Shown: positions 45,400 through 57,563 of the stretch, one piece after another
How the letters are laid out: every line of letters begins with the position of its first letter
Position numbering within the stretch: the stretch's first letter is position 1
From: Sciurus carolinensis
Taxonomy: Eukaryota > Chordata > Mammalia > Rodentia > Sciuridae
NCBI RefSeq assembly: GCF_902686445.1
Contig: NC_062213.1
Location: forward strand, 42,544,741-42,608,740
Direction of reading: 5' to 3'
Length of the DNA: 64,000 nt
Notes under the pieces: model-generated
The model's database searches: none
The model's input: the letters and a program-made list of their open reading frames with translations, nothing else
Told to the model about the DNA's origin: nothing
Program-made: the position numbers and the translations under genes

Positions 45400-46779
45400 T
45401 AGGCTGTCTTACCTAGGTCTTCAGTACTGTCTCAGCTATTCACAGTCCTTTTCCCTTCTGTGTAGATCTCTAGAATTCATTTGTCAAGCTCTGTGAAAAA
45501 TCCTACTGAAGTTTTCATTGGAATTACAATGAATCTGTAGATAAATTTGAGGGAAGCTAATATCTGTGATATTAAGTCTTTCATCCTCTGAAAAGATGAA
45601 GTGGTTTTTATCTAGGTCTTATTAATATATTTCAATAGGTTGTCACAATTTCTGATTTTAAAATTATGTATATCTCTCATTATATTGTTGCTAGAACTAT
45701 ATTTTTGTTGGTATTATAAATAGCATCTTTCAAATATTCACATTTTTAACTACTTGTTGCTGATTACAAATTAGTAACTGACTCTTGTATATTGACCTAT
45801 ATCTAGCACTCTTCCTAAACTCTCTTATTAATTCAAAGGAAATTGTCTGTTTATTTTCTATGTTAATAATCCTAACATCTGCAGTAAAGTTTGTTTTGTT
45901 TCTTCCTTTCCAAATTGTATACCTTTGATTTATTTTTCTTTTTTTCTATGTTGGTTGGGATGGTCAGTAAATTGGTCTAGGGAAATGGTAAGATCATTAT
46001 TGTTTTATTTTCTTATTTAAAAGGGAATACCTAGATAATTCATAATTTAAATGAATATTTTCTGTAATCCTTTGGTAAAGACCATCCTTCATATCAGATA
46101 TTTTTATTCCTAGTTTACTAAGATATGTTTAACATAGATTTGAGTATTAATTATTGCTTTTATTTTGCATCTGTTAAGATGATTATATGATTTTCCATTT
46201 TTAGTTTGTTAATATGATGATTTTCTGACATTAAATAAACTTCATAACTAAGAAATTCAACTTAGTGTGCATTTCACTGGATTTAATTTACTTATAATTT
46301 CCTTTAGATATTTTCCATTAATATCAGTAAATTGACCTATATTTGCCCTTCTACATACCATTGTCTGGTTTTGATAATAAGCTTTAATAGCCTCATAAAA
46401 TAAGTTCTCTCTTTTCCTACTTACTGGGAAAATTTGTGGAATTATCTTTTATTTAAATATTTAAAAGGTTTGGAAGAAATACCTTATAAAATCATCTGAC
46501 CCTAGCATTCTCTTTGTGAGATTTTAAGTCATTGACTCAATTTATTTTAAGACGATGAGACTGCTCAAGATATTTTTTCCTCTTGAGTTTGTTTGGAGAA
46601 GTTATGTTTTTCAAGGGATTTGTACATTTCATCTAAGTTTTTAATTTGTTATTCTTTCATACTTTTTATTTCTTCTGTGTCTGAAAGATATATTCCCTTT
46701 TATTTCTAAAACTTTTTGTCTTCTATTCGTTTTTAAAAACTCAGTCTTCCCAGACATTTGACAGTTTTGTCACTTCATT

Positions 46780-46780
<1 letters not shown>

Positions 46781-46820
<40 letters not shown>
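46781..46820. repeat. (CA)n microsatellite
   Basis: About 20 uninterrupted CA units, inside the ancient L1. Confidence 0.95.
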
Positions 46821-46821
<1 letters not shown>

Positions 46822-48194
46822 TGGCTTTGCTGATTCTGTTTTGTATTTCATTAGTTTCATTCATTTCTGCTTTTATGTTTTTTCTTTCTACTTTTGGGAT
46901 TTTTTCTATTTCTATTTTTTATTTTCATTTTTAAGTTGAAGGGTTAGCTTATTAATCATCAGTAATTTTTTAATGTATTGAAGCACTGATTTAACTGCAG
47001 TCTATTAATCTGATATGTATTTTTTAATTCAATTTTACATATTTTCCGAATTTCACTTTGATTTTTATTTGACTCATGAGTTAAACCTTAAAATTTCAAA
47101 GATATGACTGTATATCAGTAACATTTTTATAATATGTTTCCAATTTAGTTGCATTATGATTAGAAGACATACTCTACATGATAGGAATTCTATAAAATTT
47201 AGTAAGACATTCTGGTTAACTGGTAAGTTTTCATATATGTTCCATAGAAGCTTGTAAAGAATAATTTTTATCCAAATGTTTGATGAAGGAGCCAATATAT
47301 CAAGTTGGTTGATTATGATAGACACTGTTTATCCTAAATTTATTAATTGTTCTGTTTCATTTATCAATGGCTGAGAGTTGTTTAAATATTGCTTACAAAA
47401 ATGGTGGATTTTTCCATTTTATCCTCATAGTTTTTTAGTATTGACATTATATATTTTGATGTCATCATGTATATGCCTATTTCCAATTGTTAGTATTTCC
47501 AAAGATATTTAATCTTGTATCACTGTGCCATGATTTTTCATTTTTTCCTGTAGTGATTATTGTCAAAAGGTCATATTTTGTCTGATATTACCATAACCAC
47601 ACTAATCTGCTTTTGATAATTACCTTGGTTGCATATCCTCTTCCAGTCTTTTATTTTCAATTCTTATATCTTTATATTTTATATATTTTATATAATTTCA
47701 GGTTTACTTTTCTCTCAGACTTTGAAAGTAGTATAAAACTTTATTGTTTTTATTTTTATCTTCTAATTGTTATTTGTTTATTACTAATCTTGTTTTCTGT
47801 TCCTTAGATTTTTTTTTTAATCTTTGTTATTTGGCAGTTTACCAACAATGTAACTAGGCATATATATGTTTGCATTGCTCCTGTTTGGAATTTAGTGCAA
47901 TACCTAAATCTTAGAATTTGCATCTTTCATCAGTTTTGGGGAAATTGTCACTATTATCTCTTGGAATACTACCTATTTTCCCCTATTTCTAGCCTCTCTT
48001 TCTATAATTCTGATTACTTGTACTTTGGACCTTCTCACTTTATGCTCCATGATTTTCAATTTATTTTTTTGTAGTTACATGTCTTTGTTGTGCCTTCTGG
48101 CTATTTCTTTAAATTCGTCTTCCAATTCTTTTGCACTGTACCTGACCTGCCTTTGAAACTTTGTTTTTCTTTATCTCAATATTGTTTCTTGAAA

Positions 48195-48400
48195 CAATGG
48201 AAGAAGGATGGATTATGTAGACAGAATTGAGGGGTGGGGAGTGGGGGAGGAAAGATAATAGAATGAGACAAACATCATTACCCTACATACGTGTATGATT
48301 ACGCAAATGGTATGACTCTACTTTGTGTACAACCAGAGAAACCATAATTGTACCCCGTTTGTGAACAATGAATCAAAATAAAAAAAAATAAATTAAAGAT
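48195..48400 (+). mobile_element. L1-F: L1 3'UTR-only insertion
   Basis: G-rich tract (48228-48252), then gagacaaacatcattaccc, gtatgattacgcaaatggta and gaacaatgaatcaaaataaa, matching the 3'UTR of L1-C base for base over long runs. It has no coding sequence. A weak TSD is possible (aatattgttt at 48179, attattgttt at 48406). Confidence 0.8.
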
Positions 48401-51400
48401 AAAAATTATTGTTTTTCAGTCTATAATTTTCTTTTCAATCATACCTTATCATCACTGAGAGTTTCTGAGTCTTACTCATACTTTCTATAGCCCTTTATAT
48501 TTCTTTTAAAGTTGGAAAAGAAATTGTTCATCTTTTACTCTACATTTGGTAATTGTATATCTAACTCTATGTTGGATCAACTTTGGAATATTGCGCTAAT
48601 TCTCTGTCACGTTTTTTTGTTCTTCATCCTTGGTTTGTGGTATTTCAGTGTTTAGTCCATTATTTGATGTAATTTTATCTGAAGGATTTCTTGGAGGCCT
48701 GAAGTTGAAGTTTTTTCAACCAGAGAGGATTTATACTTCCTTTTTCCAGCTACCTTTAAATTTTTTTTTTCTAACAACTTGCTTTTCCTTGTACCTAGAG
48801 TTGAAGTTAAAATAGGCAAGTTTTGCTTGTAAAATAGGATTTTCCTCTAGTTTGCTATTCAATGAAGTTGTGGCCCTTTGGGGTGGGTAAGGTCTTGGCT
48901 TCATATGGCGGTCTTTGATCTGACTCCCTTCATTATATGGACACTAAGATTTGTTTTCTGCCCCCTATAAGGCCATTAAAACCTAATCTCTGGATCTCTA
49001 GGAATTCACAAATGCCCTGAGAGCAGTCAGGGACTTCTCTCCCAGGACTTGTACTTTAGCTTTATGTTTGACTTCTGGGAATTTCCCTACTGTGTTGCCA
49101 GCTCAGCCATGCATTAAAGAGTTTTTCTAAACCCTTTAAATAGTATCTTGGATTATTTTTCAGTATAAAGTCATTTAGGGTATCAAGTTTGGAACATTGC
49201 CAAAAATGGAAATCTAATTTACTGGGCTTTTTAAATTTTGCTTAAATTAGAATAGTTCTTTCTGAGATGACCAAGTTATTTTCTATTAAAAGTTCTTTTA
49301 ACAATTATAAAAATTGAATATGTTTCTGTAAAACTTAGAAATTATAAAAATTTACACAATATTAATGAAAATTATATCATTTCCCGTAGATATTCCTCTG
49401 TTACTATCAGGTTGAACCAGGTAAAATAGTTCCTCCACTAGTACAAAACCAACAATTGTACAAGATACAGTTAAGTATTTCCTTCTTGACTTTTTTAATG
49501 ACTATTTTACATGGTTAAAATAATAATTAATATATAATTTTTATATTTACTTTCCTCTTTACAGAAATATTTCTTCAGTAAGCTTTTCATAAATAATATT
49601 CATATAATATTTATTTATATGTTCTTAGCATAAATGTCTGGTTTCATTTTCTTTGGAAATTCTCATTTTTTCCTATTATAATTAATATTATAGTAAGCAA
49701 CTTTGTGCATAGAGAATTTTCTGAATTTTGTATTTTCCCTTAGAATGGACAAATAGAAATGAAATTGCTGATTCAGAATATTAAAGTTTTAAGAATCTTG
49801 TTACCTATCAACAAATTATACTCTCACTGGTAGAATTAAAATGTCAGAAGAGAAGTATTTAAGGCTTCTCTCAATTTTCTAATTTGGAATTTCAACACCT
49901 TATTACAAAATACACATGCTGTTTTCGCTGTAACCTATTTCTCAGCTGTTGTGATTTGTTTTCATTATCATAGCATTTGTTCTTGGTTTAATTAGGTCTC
50001 AGACACTCACCCTATTTTGTGCAATGACTGTAAGAATCTCATCCAACTTCCCTTGGAATATTGTTCAAAAGTCCTTATAAAAGTCAAATTACAAAATCCT
50101 ATCAAAAGTAATTCCTCAAAGAGGTATGCCAATTCCTACCGAATGCCCAAAATTTAGTTCCAAACAAGTGTTCAGATTCTATTTCATTTCTATTTGTGGA
50201 AAAAATCAATTCGTTCCTCTATTCCAAGTTCCTCACTTGACCAAATACATGGCAAATAATTTCAACATTTTTCTCTCATTAGACTGTTTTAATAATTTTA
50301 CCAAAAGTTGCTCTTTATGGTATGCCTAATCTGTACCAAGACCTACAGTATGTACTTTATATATCTCTGACTCTCCGATAGACCAGCAAGGTATCATCCT
50401 GACAACTTTAGAACTGGGGAAAATTGAAGCCCGGAGAGATTAATGGTTCACACAAAAACAAATGAAGAGATCAAAGCTGAAGTGGATTTGGCCTAAGTCA
50501 AGTGTGTCTTTAGAGAGGCATACACTTACACAGCTAGTCAAAGATACACCTCAAAAATCACAAACAAAAGACAAGTCTCTTCTGTGTCTCATACCAGGTG
50601 TCCTGGGCAACCCAAAGACCCAAGGACATACTGGCTCATCTTTTGTGTCATGGATGGGGTTTAAAGGCTTCAGTAGGAAACATAGCTACCAAACTTCGTG
50701 AAATCACTGCAGAGACACAAACAAACAAAAAAAAGCTGAGAAAATGAGTGCATGGCCCAAAGATGATTTTCTCTGTGGCTCTAGTTTAATCAGCGAGTAA
50801 CACCCAAGAGCTGCACAGCTTAGCCAGTTCTTTCATTCAATGCCATGTTCAAGTGATGTTGTTTCACAACTTTAATAGTCCTGTCAACGTCCATCAGGAA
50901 ATCAGTGCAACCCTCCAGAATCCTGCCATAAAAACACCCTGGCTTTTTTAATTAGTGCTGCGCAACCTTCAGCACACCCCAACTCCGTGTTGAGTTGATG
51001 TGTCTCACTCTCACCAAGATTCAGATGCATCCAAAGGAAGCAGAAAAGGTTCAGTGTTGGCCCAGCTGAACAAATGTGTTTTGTGAGGTTTTCACTATAA
51101 ACTGCTAATTTTTATATCCATAACTTTTTAAAAAAATAAATAAATAAACTATGGTAGGAAAATGTACACCCAATCAACATGAGAGTTATCTGTAACATAT
51201 ATACCAGACACAAGCTCTGTGAAATGTGGAAAGGAGATAAAAATTCTTAATTCTTAATTCTACTGATATCTGGTTGCCATATACCAGTACAGAGAATTGT
51301 TATGCAGACAACAAATTAAGAGGTGAATTTATTGAGCTGTTTTTATCATTCCATTACAAATAACATTGTCTACCAAAACTTTTAGATTGCTTTGTCTTTT

Positions 51401-51745
51401 GAAAGGTATAATGAGCCTTCCGCGTTTATCACCTCTGTTTTCTGGATGAATCTGTACTCTTGGAAGACTTGTAGAAGATCTTAACAAAGAGCAGGGAGTT
51501 GCAACAACAGAGTATAGAGGTAAAGTAAAAAGGTTTTAAAGTAAAAGGTTTTTCCTGAAAAACTAAGGAGTCAGGCTCCTATTAAGACCACAGAATAGTA
51601 TAGGGAGGATCACTTCTGGATTTTGAAGCTTCCATTATCCACAGATTAAATAAAGAAAAAGTTTGTTCTTTTAACTTTTGTAATATAAATATCCAGGGAT
51701 TGTAATCTTGACCAAAAATATAATTTTGTATTTAAAAATAAATGA
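48401..51745. other. Stretch without gene
   Basis: AT-rich, with no ORF above 79 codons of recognisable type. 49630-49860 has the feel of an old L1 or DNA repeat but cannot be assigned. Nothing else is seen. Confidence 0.5.
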
Positions 51746-51836
51746 CTCTGGGTACAAGAATGAGCCCAGGCTTACCACATGGGAGTCCTTGAGTCCAATC
51801 CCTGGCACCAAAAAATAAATATATAAACAAATAAAT
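51746..51836 (+). mobile_element. Decayed ID SINE
   Basis: gagcccaggcttaccacatg, B-box-like gagtccaatccc, ctggcaccaaaaaataaata. The A box is lost. Older than the other IDs. Confidence 0.6.
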
Positions 51837-51892
51837 ATCTCTTACAGTGGCAAGAAGGAGAAGAATTCATACTTTGAATCTCCTCCTACTAT

Positions 51893-51916
51893 TATTTTGT
51901 TTTGTTTTGTTTTGTT
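51893..51916. repeat. (TTTTG)n simple repeat
   Basis: attttgttttgttttgtttt followed by a degenerate continuation. Confidence 0.85.
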
Positions 51917-53039
51917 GTTCGTTTTTTGTTTCGTTACCACAGCCACTGGTTTGGAGGTCAAACAATAGAAGCTAAAGATGACTTGGTCTCTCAAAAAACT
52001 CATATTTACTATGAACCAATTATGTTGAATTTGATATCAAATTTAAATTTTTCAAATTTAAACATTTTTCAAATGTTTATTTTTCAAATAAACATATATA
52101 CCACCAAGAAGTACAAATAGAAATTCTCTCAAATATTCCACCAGAGTATATACTCATGCCAATCATAAAATTAAAATTTTTCTCACTAAAAATAAGTTTT
52201 TGTAAAATATTGGTTCTCTGAAATTTGTGTACAAATTATGACCTCACTTTTGTAATTTGTCTTGGCCAAATTTTTGGAATAAATTAATAAAATGCAACCT
52301 TCTGTAGGAAATGCTCTTCTGAAAAACAGCTTCCTCCAAAGTCTGTATAATGACAAGCAAGCTCTTCACTTTACAATGTAAAACTTAATGCTTATTTGCC
52401 AAAGTATTTATTTTTATTGATAACAAGAGGCTTTAATAAGTGATTCATTAAATGTGTGAAATAATTTGCTTCCTGTTATGTTCCAAATGTTGAGGTACAA
52501 ATAGATCTGAATATCTAGAATAAATGAATTGGAAAGAGAAGAGCAAATTTGGGGTCATATTTTCACTCAGTTAATAATGTAAGAGCACTTCCACATTTTG
52601 ACAAATTAGGTTTGAGGCCAAAGTGGAATAAAACAGGTAAGGAAATTAAACTTGTTAAATTTCTTGTAATCGTTGTAATGGGAAGTGACATCTCATAAAC
52701 TTGCCCAAGAAGAAAATCCTGCCCTCCTGTAATAAAATCAATATGTGCAGAGAAATGGCAAGAAGGCCAAATTAAGAGGGGCTGTGCCTGTGCCTTCCCT
52801 AGAAGAAAGAGGAGGGCACCTTGGGTCAGGGCTAACCTCATAAATGGGCCTGAGAAGGGAATACCCAGGCTGGATGAGCTGACGGTGCCGCCCTCCCCCA
52901 CAACTCCCCCAGGTCTATTACTGACACCCGAAGTTCACCACCAGTAGTTTATTCCCCTCCTTGCATGTTTTGTCCCTCAGTAAAAGTAAATACCAAAGAG
53001 AGAAATAGTACATGGAGGCAGCCAGTCATTTCCATCTGA

Positions 53040-53640
53040 TGGTATTGAGTTCTTGTAGTTTCAGCTGTAACCATTCAGGGGGTACAGAGGGACGTTCAAC
53101 ACATGTACACAATGTGAAATGATCAAACTAGAGTGATTAGCATTTCCATCACCTCAAACATTTATCATTTCTTCGTGTCTGGAACATTCTTCTAGGGTGA
53201 TGGTGAAGCTCAGTGGTAGAGTTTGCCTAGTATGCATGAGACCTGGAGTTTGAGTCCCGGCCCTGAAAAAAAATCCTTTCTTCTATTTTGAAAATTACAG
53301 TAAATTATTAACAATCTCTTCAATAAATGATGCTAGGAAATTTTTATATCCCTATGCAAAAGAATGAAACAAACACCAATCTCTCAGCGAATGTAAAGAT
53401 GAATTCAAAATAGATCGAAGACTTAAATGTTAGACCCCAAACTCTGAAGCTACTAGAAGAAAACTGGAAAAACACTTCAGGAAATTAGTATGGGCAAAGA
53501 TTTTTTAGGATAAGACCCCAAAAGCACAGGCAACAAAAACAAAAATAGACAAATGAAACTAAACAACTTCTGTACAGCCAAGAAAACAACAGAGGGAAGA
53601 GACAGCCTGCAAGATGCAGGAGAATGTTCCCAAACTATTC
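53040..53640 (+). mobile_element. Ancient L1 fragment with decayed ID insertion
   Basis: 53280-53640 is decayed ORF2 (+): tcaataaatgatgctaggaa, tatgcaaaagaatgaaac, gacttaaatgttagacccc, gctactagaagaaaactgg. 53040-53175 (tagcatttccatcacctcaa, catttatcatttcttcgtgt) is another old-repeat segment. Between them, 53193-53270 is a worn ID SINE (gaagctcagtggtagagttt, gagtttgagtcccggc, A8). Confidence 0.65.
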
Positions 53641-54317
53641 CTCTGACAAGGACTTATAGCTCGATGAGTTTTTAATTGAAGAGAAAGGGAAGAAAGATTT
53701 AAATCATTGTTTTAGGAATGAAAAGGGAATGCTAGTAAAGTGAGAAGGTTCTGGAAGTTGCAGTTGGACACCTGACTTTGTGGAAGGCAGCAATCTTGAA
53801 GTGGGAGGCCCCACATTTCCTACTTAGATGGAGTTGTAGAGATCCTGGATCAGTAGTCACATGGGGGGAAGTGTCAATGGCTAGGCCCAAACTTTACTTA
53901 AAAGATCTAGAAAATGCATGAGAAAAAAAGCATGAGTAAAGTATTCTCAAAAAGAAAATTCACTATAAGCAGCTAAGAAAGCAGAGTACCTCTTGATTTG
54001 AAAATATGACCTAAGAGTCATTATCTCCAGATGCCGCTAACTGTAGCATTTCTTTTCCTGTTTCTACAGAATAACTGGAAGGCAGGAACCATAAGAATCC
54101 TTTAAGAGGGGCATATCAGGGAAGAAATAGAAGTATTGCTCAAAGAGTGTTCCATGGAATACTTGGATAGACAGAGGTTAAAGTGATGGGAACTGATGGG
54201 AAAATTGGTGCATAAGTGAGTTTGAGAAAACTTTATATTCTAGGTCTCTCTTAGAGAACTAAAACATTAATGTGGCAGAGACTACTATGTGATCATTAAA
54301 ATCTATTGCTTGTCCTC

Positions 54318-54329
54318 CTGGGCATCTAT

Positions 54330-54360
<31 letters not shown>

Positions 54361-54374
54361 CTGGGCATCTATCT
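54318..54374 (-). mobile_element. Poly(A)-only insertion with target-site duplication
   Basis: A 14-bp direct repeat, ctgggcatctatct, lies at 54318-54331 and 54361-54374. Between the copies there is one C and 28 T residues, nothing else. On the - strand this is a poly(A) tail with no body, as if reverse transcription stopped inside the tail after target priming. Confidence 0.75.
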
Positions 54375-54775
54375 TGATCACATTTCCCAGTGGTCATTGC
54401 AGTTAGGTGTGGCCATGTGACTGAGTTCTGGCCAACAGGATGTGGCATTTCTGGATAGAAGTCATGTGCATCACTCCAGGCCTGGCCTCTAAAGACCTTT
54501 TAGATACCATTTTCCCTGCTCTTCATCCCTCCCAACTGTCTGGAAGAAAACCTAGGGTGACTTTGGAAGCTACACATTGAGGATGATGAAACTCTGATGG
54601 GTGGAGCTGGGTTTTATGAATTGCCTCTTAGAGGCAGCCTTCTAAACAAGAATCCTAGCATTGGATGACGTCATGAGCCAGAAATACATCTTATTATACT
54701 AAGCCACGGAGAGCTCAGTATTGTTTTCTTTTACAACAGTACTTATCATAACTAACAAGATGTTCTATGTTTTAA
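54375..54775 (+). mobile_element. Ancient LTR-like repeat (possibly MLT1-type MaLR)
   Basis: ttaggtgtggccatgtgact and gttctggccaacaggatgtg, with a late part tactaagccacggagagctc and an end catcaataac-like tract (about 54740-54760), follow the order of a common old mammalian LTR. Family assignment is from memory. The poly(A)-only insertion sits at its 5' side. Confidence 0.4.
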
Positions 54776-55525
54776 ATACCTGAAAGCTATTATTACATTT
54801 AAAAATCACGATTACCCTTATTAAACCCAATTTTCCCCAAACTGCTTTGACCACAGAACCTTTATGGTTTGTTTGGTTTTGGTTTTTAACTCAACAACTC
54901 TTAGCTAGTAGAACTCATTTTCTAGTTCGGGGAAAACGGCACTATGTCTTTCTTCACTTCCCCACCCTTCTGGAAACTTATTCTAGCTGAGAGAGGGAAG
55001 GATTATGAAAGAAACCATGGCCAGGACTAGAAGGAGGCTACAGAACTAGGCATTTTAATTACAAATTCAGTCACAGACTGGTGTTCCAGATAAACATTAT
55101 ATTTCGACACAGAATTAGGTAAGTGAGCTCCAAGGACGAAGGCTCTCAAATGAAAGGAGGTTCTAGAATTTGGGGCATTATAACTAAAGTTAGTAAGAAG
55201 GGGCCAGTGTGGTGACAAGTTTCTAAATTTTTGAATTTTGTATATTTTTCTATTTTCATATGACATCATCTTATAAAAGTCATAACTACTAATAATGGCC
55301 TTATTCAGCTATTTCAATGAAGATATGTATTTTTATCTTGTTTCAGTTAGGACTCTGTCAGACAGATGAGCTTACACTGGCTTACTGAATAAAGGGGATT
55401 TATTGGTATCGGAGGTAGGGCAAGCCTCAGGACTGGTTTGACCCAGTGGCTCCACGCTGTCTTCAAGGACAGGCTTCCTTTTGTTTCTCTCTACTTCCTT
55501 CTGTGATTTCAGTGGCATTTGGGGT

Positions 55526-55906
55526 TCTATAGTTTGGATCTGGGATGTTTCCAAATGCCCATGTGTTAAAGGCTTGCTCCCCAGATTGGCACTATTGGAA
55601 GATGGAGGAAACTTTTAAGAGGTGGCACTTAATGGGAGGTCCTGTGTCATTGGAGGTGTGCCCTCTAAGGGGAATACAGAACCTTGTTCCTTTCTCTCTT
55701 TCTCTTCTCTACCTCAAGATGAACAGTATTGCTTCACCATGCACTCCTGACATTGCCACCCAGCACCCTTACCAGAGGCCTAAAAGCAGTGGGTTGGCCT
55801 AGCTGTGGACTGAAACCTCCAATACTGTGAGCCAAAATAATCCTTTTCTCTTTATACGCTGATGATCTCAGATATTTGTTATAGTCACGGAAAACCAACT
55901 AACACA
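55526..55906 (+). mobile_element. ERVL-MaLR solo LTR
   Basis: tatagtttggatctgggatg near the start, ttaagaggtggcacttaatgg-type middle, ctgtggactgaaacctccaa, then gtgagccaaaataatcc (a mutated aataaa position) and the end ggaaaaccaactaacaca. This is the order of MST/ORR1-like MaLR LTRs. No internal retroviral genes are adjacent. The 85-codon ORF inside is incidental. Confidence 0.7.
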
Positions 55907-56294
55907 CTCAGCATGCCTTCTTTCCTTGTGGTAACAAGAACTGCAACAGTTCTGGGATTTCCACTCATACATCACCTTGTTTCCCCAAAGATCCAGAAAG
56001 TTTCACTCATATTTTGTTGGTCAAACCTAGATAAATACCTCTTGCTAAACCTGCACAAATTGCAGCACTTAGTAAAATTCCATATGCCAATTGACATGTC
56101 TGAATCACCTGAGCAGGTCAGTAGGACAAGAGGGATCATTCTGATTAAATTGCACAAATGAGGGTCCTCACTTGTATTTGTGGGTGAGTTAAATCCTCCT
56201 CCAAACCAAATGGTTGCCACACACTAGGAATGGAATTGCTGTTAGGAGGACAATCATAGATCAACTTTTGAATGATTTATATTATAATAACTAA

Positions 56295-56515
56295 TCTAGA
56301 GTTATTATATGTCAGGCACTATGCTAAGTGTCTAAGTATATTGCTTTAATATAGTAACTCATTTAATTGGTCACAAGTGAGTAAAAAAAGCACTATTATT
56401 AACCTCATTTTCAAGGAACGAGACACAGATGGGTTATGTAGTTTGCTTGAAATCATGAAGACTGATAGGTAACAGAGCAGGGCTTTGATTCCAGGCAGTC
56501 AAGATTCAATCTATG
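56295..56515 (-). mobile_element. MIR SINE relic
   Basis: On the + strand: tcaggcactatgctaagtgt, taactcatttaattggtca, cctcattttcaaggaacgag, agggctttgattccaggcag. This is the complement of the MIR order, so the element is on the - strand. Confidence 0.7.
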
Positions 56516-57525
56516 CTTTTTCCTTATCATGTTAAAATTTTTGTAAAGCAATCATGCAACAAAAAGTATACACACACCTATGTAAATCTGTGCACACTAA
56601 ATATGCATAAACAAATTTATACATTTATAATCAAATATTTAAACAACATACACACTCTCCTATGTTGGGTGAGAAGTCCAGTTCTTCAAACCTTATCATC
56701 ATAACAAAGGTGCCATCTGGTGTTAGAACCCTTTAATTACAGAAAAAGTACCCAAATGGAAATGAAGATTCACAAATAATACAAACTTAATTTGCAAAGC
56801 AGTCTAAAATCCTGACAAACATAACTTCACAGCAGTTACTATCCTGCCTCACTCTTCGAAGCATCCTTACCATGCCAGGAAACACAAGTATGCAACCTCA
56901 AAATGCTGCTTCCAGCTAGCCCTGCACACTCACACCCTATATAACCTGCAAACACCGTTCATTCCTCAGTGGCAATCACTCCATTCTCATGTCAAGGGAG
57001 CAAGCACAACATGGATTTTCTCTTCATTTGGAACCAATGAGTTATCCAGCAAAAATACTTACCAAGTTCTCCAGTACTTGGCACCCACCAGCCCTGTCCC
57101 AACATACTCCTCTTACTCTTCTAGTCAGTGAGTAAAATGTGATGGTTGCAAATCTCGTCCAGGACATAAGTATGGTGTGGCATAGTTCCTGTTTAATTTC
57201 TCTAACTGCTTTGTTAAACCCAGGCCTTGTAGCTTGTACACCACTACCAGGGAGCTCTCTAGAGACGATACCTTGGAAAGGAACCCAACCCTGAGTTTGC
57301 TCTTCCTATTCGGAACAATTAACTCTAGTTTTTCAAAACTACTTTCACAATTACCTTGAACTGAGACAAGATCACCAGGACCTCACCGAGTCAGTTTCCT
57401 TTAGTTAATGGATTGATGAACTTCTGGTAAACCACTGGAACAGCCTCACTTGATCACACTGTTTGCTTTCCTAAATAGTTCTGTTTACATCTAAGTAATT
57501 GCTGCACTCCGAAGGGAGCACTGCT

Positions 57526-57563
<38 letters not shown>

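Larger units (their letters stand above)
43841..48180 (-). mobile_element. Ancient L1 (L1M-like), interrupted
   Basis: Eroded ORF2 on the - strand: the C-terminal region is at 43845-43943 and resumes at 44671. A reverse-transcriptase region includes 45510-45640 (+ strand ggaattacaatgaatctgt, the complement of the L1 RINIVKM region). Further N-terminal parts run to about 48180. It is interrupted by an ID SINE (43958), L1-E (44061) and an ID SINE (45266). No open frame survives. Outer borders are approximate; 48400-48560 may be more of it. Confidence 0.7.

Noticed and set aside
48181..48198. Perfect 8-bp palindrome attgtttc-tt-gaaacaat near L1-F
   Set aside because: Short, AT-rich and expected by chance in a window of this size.
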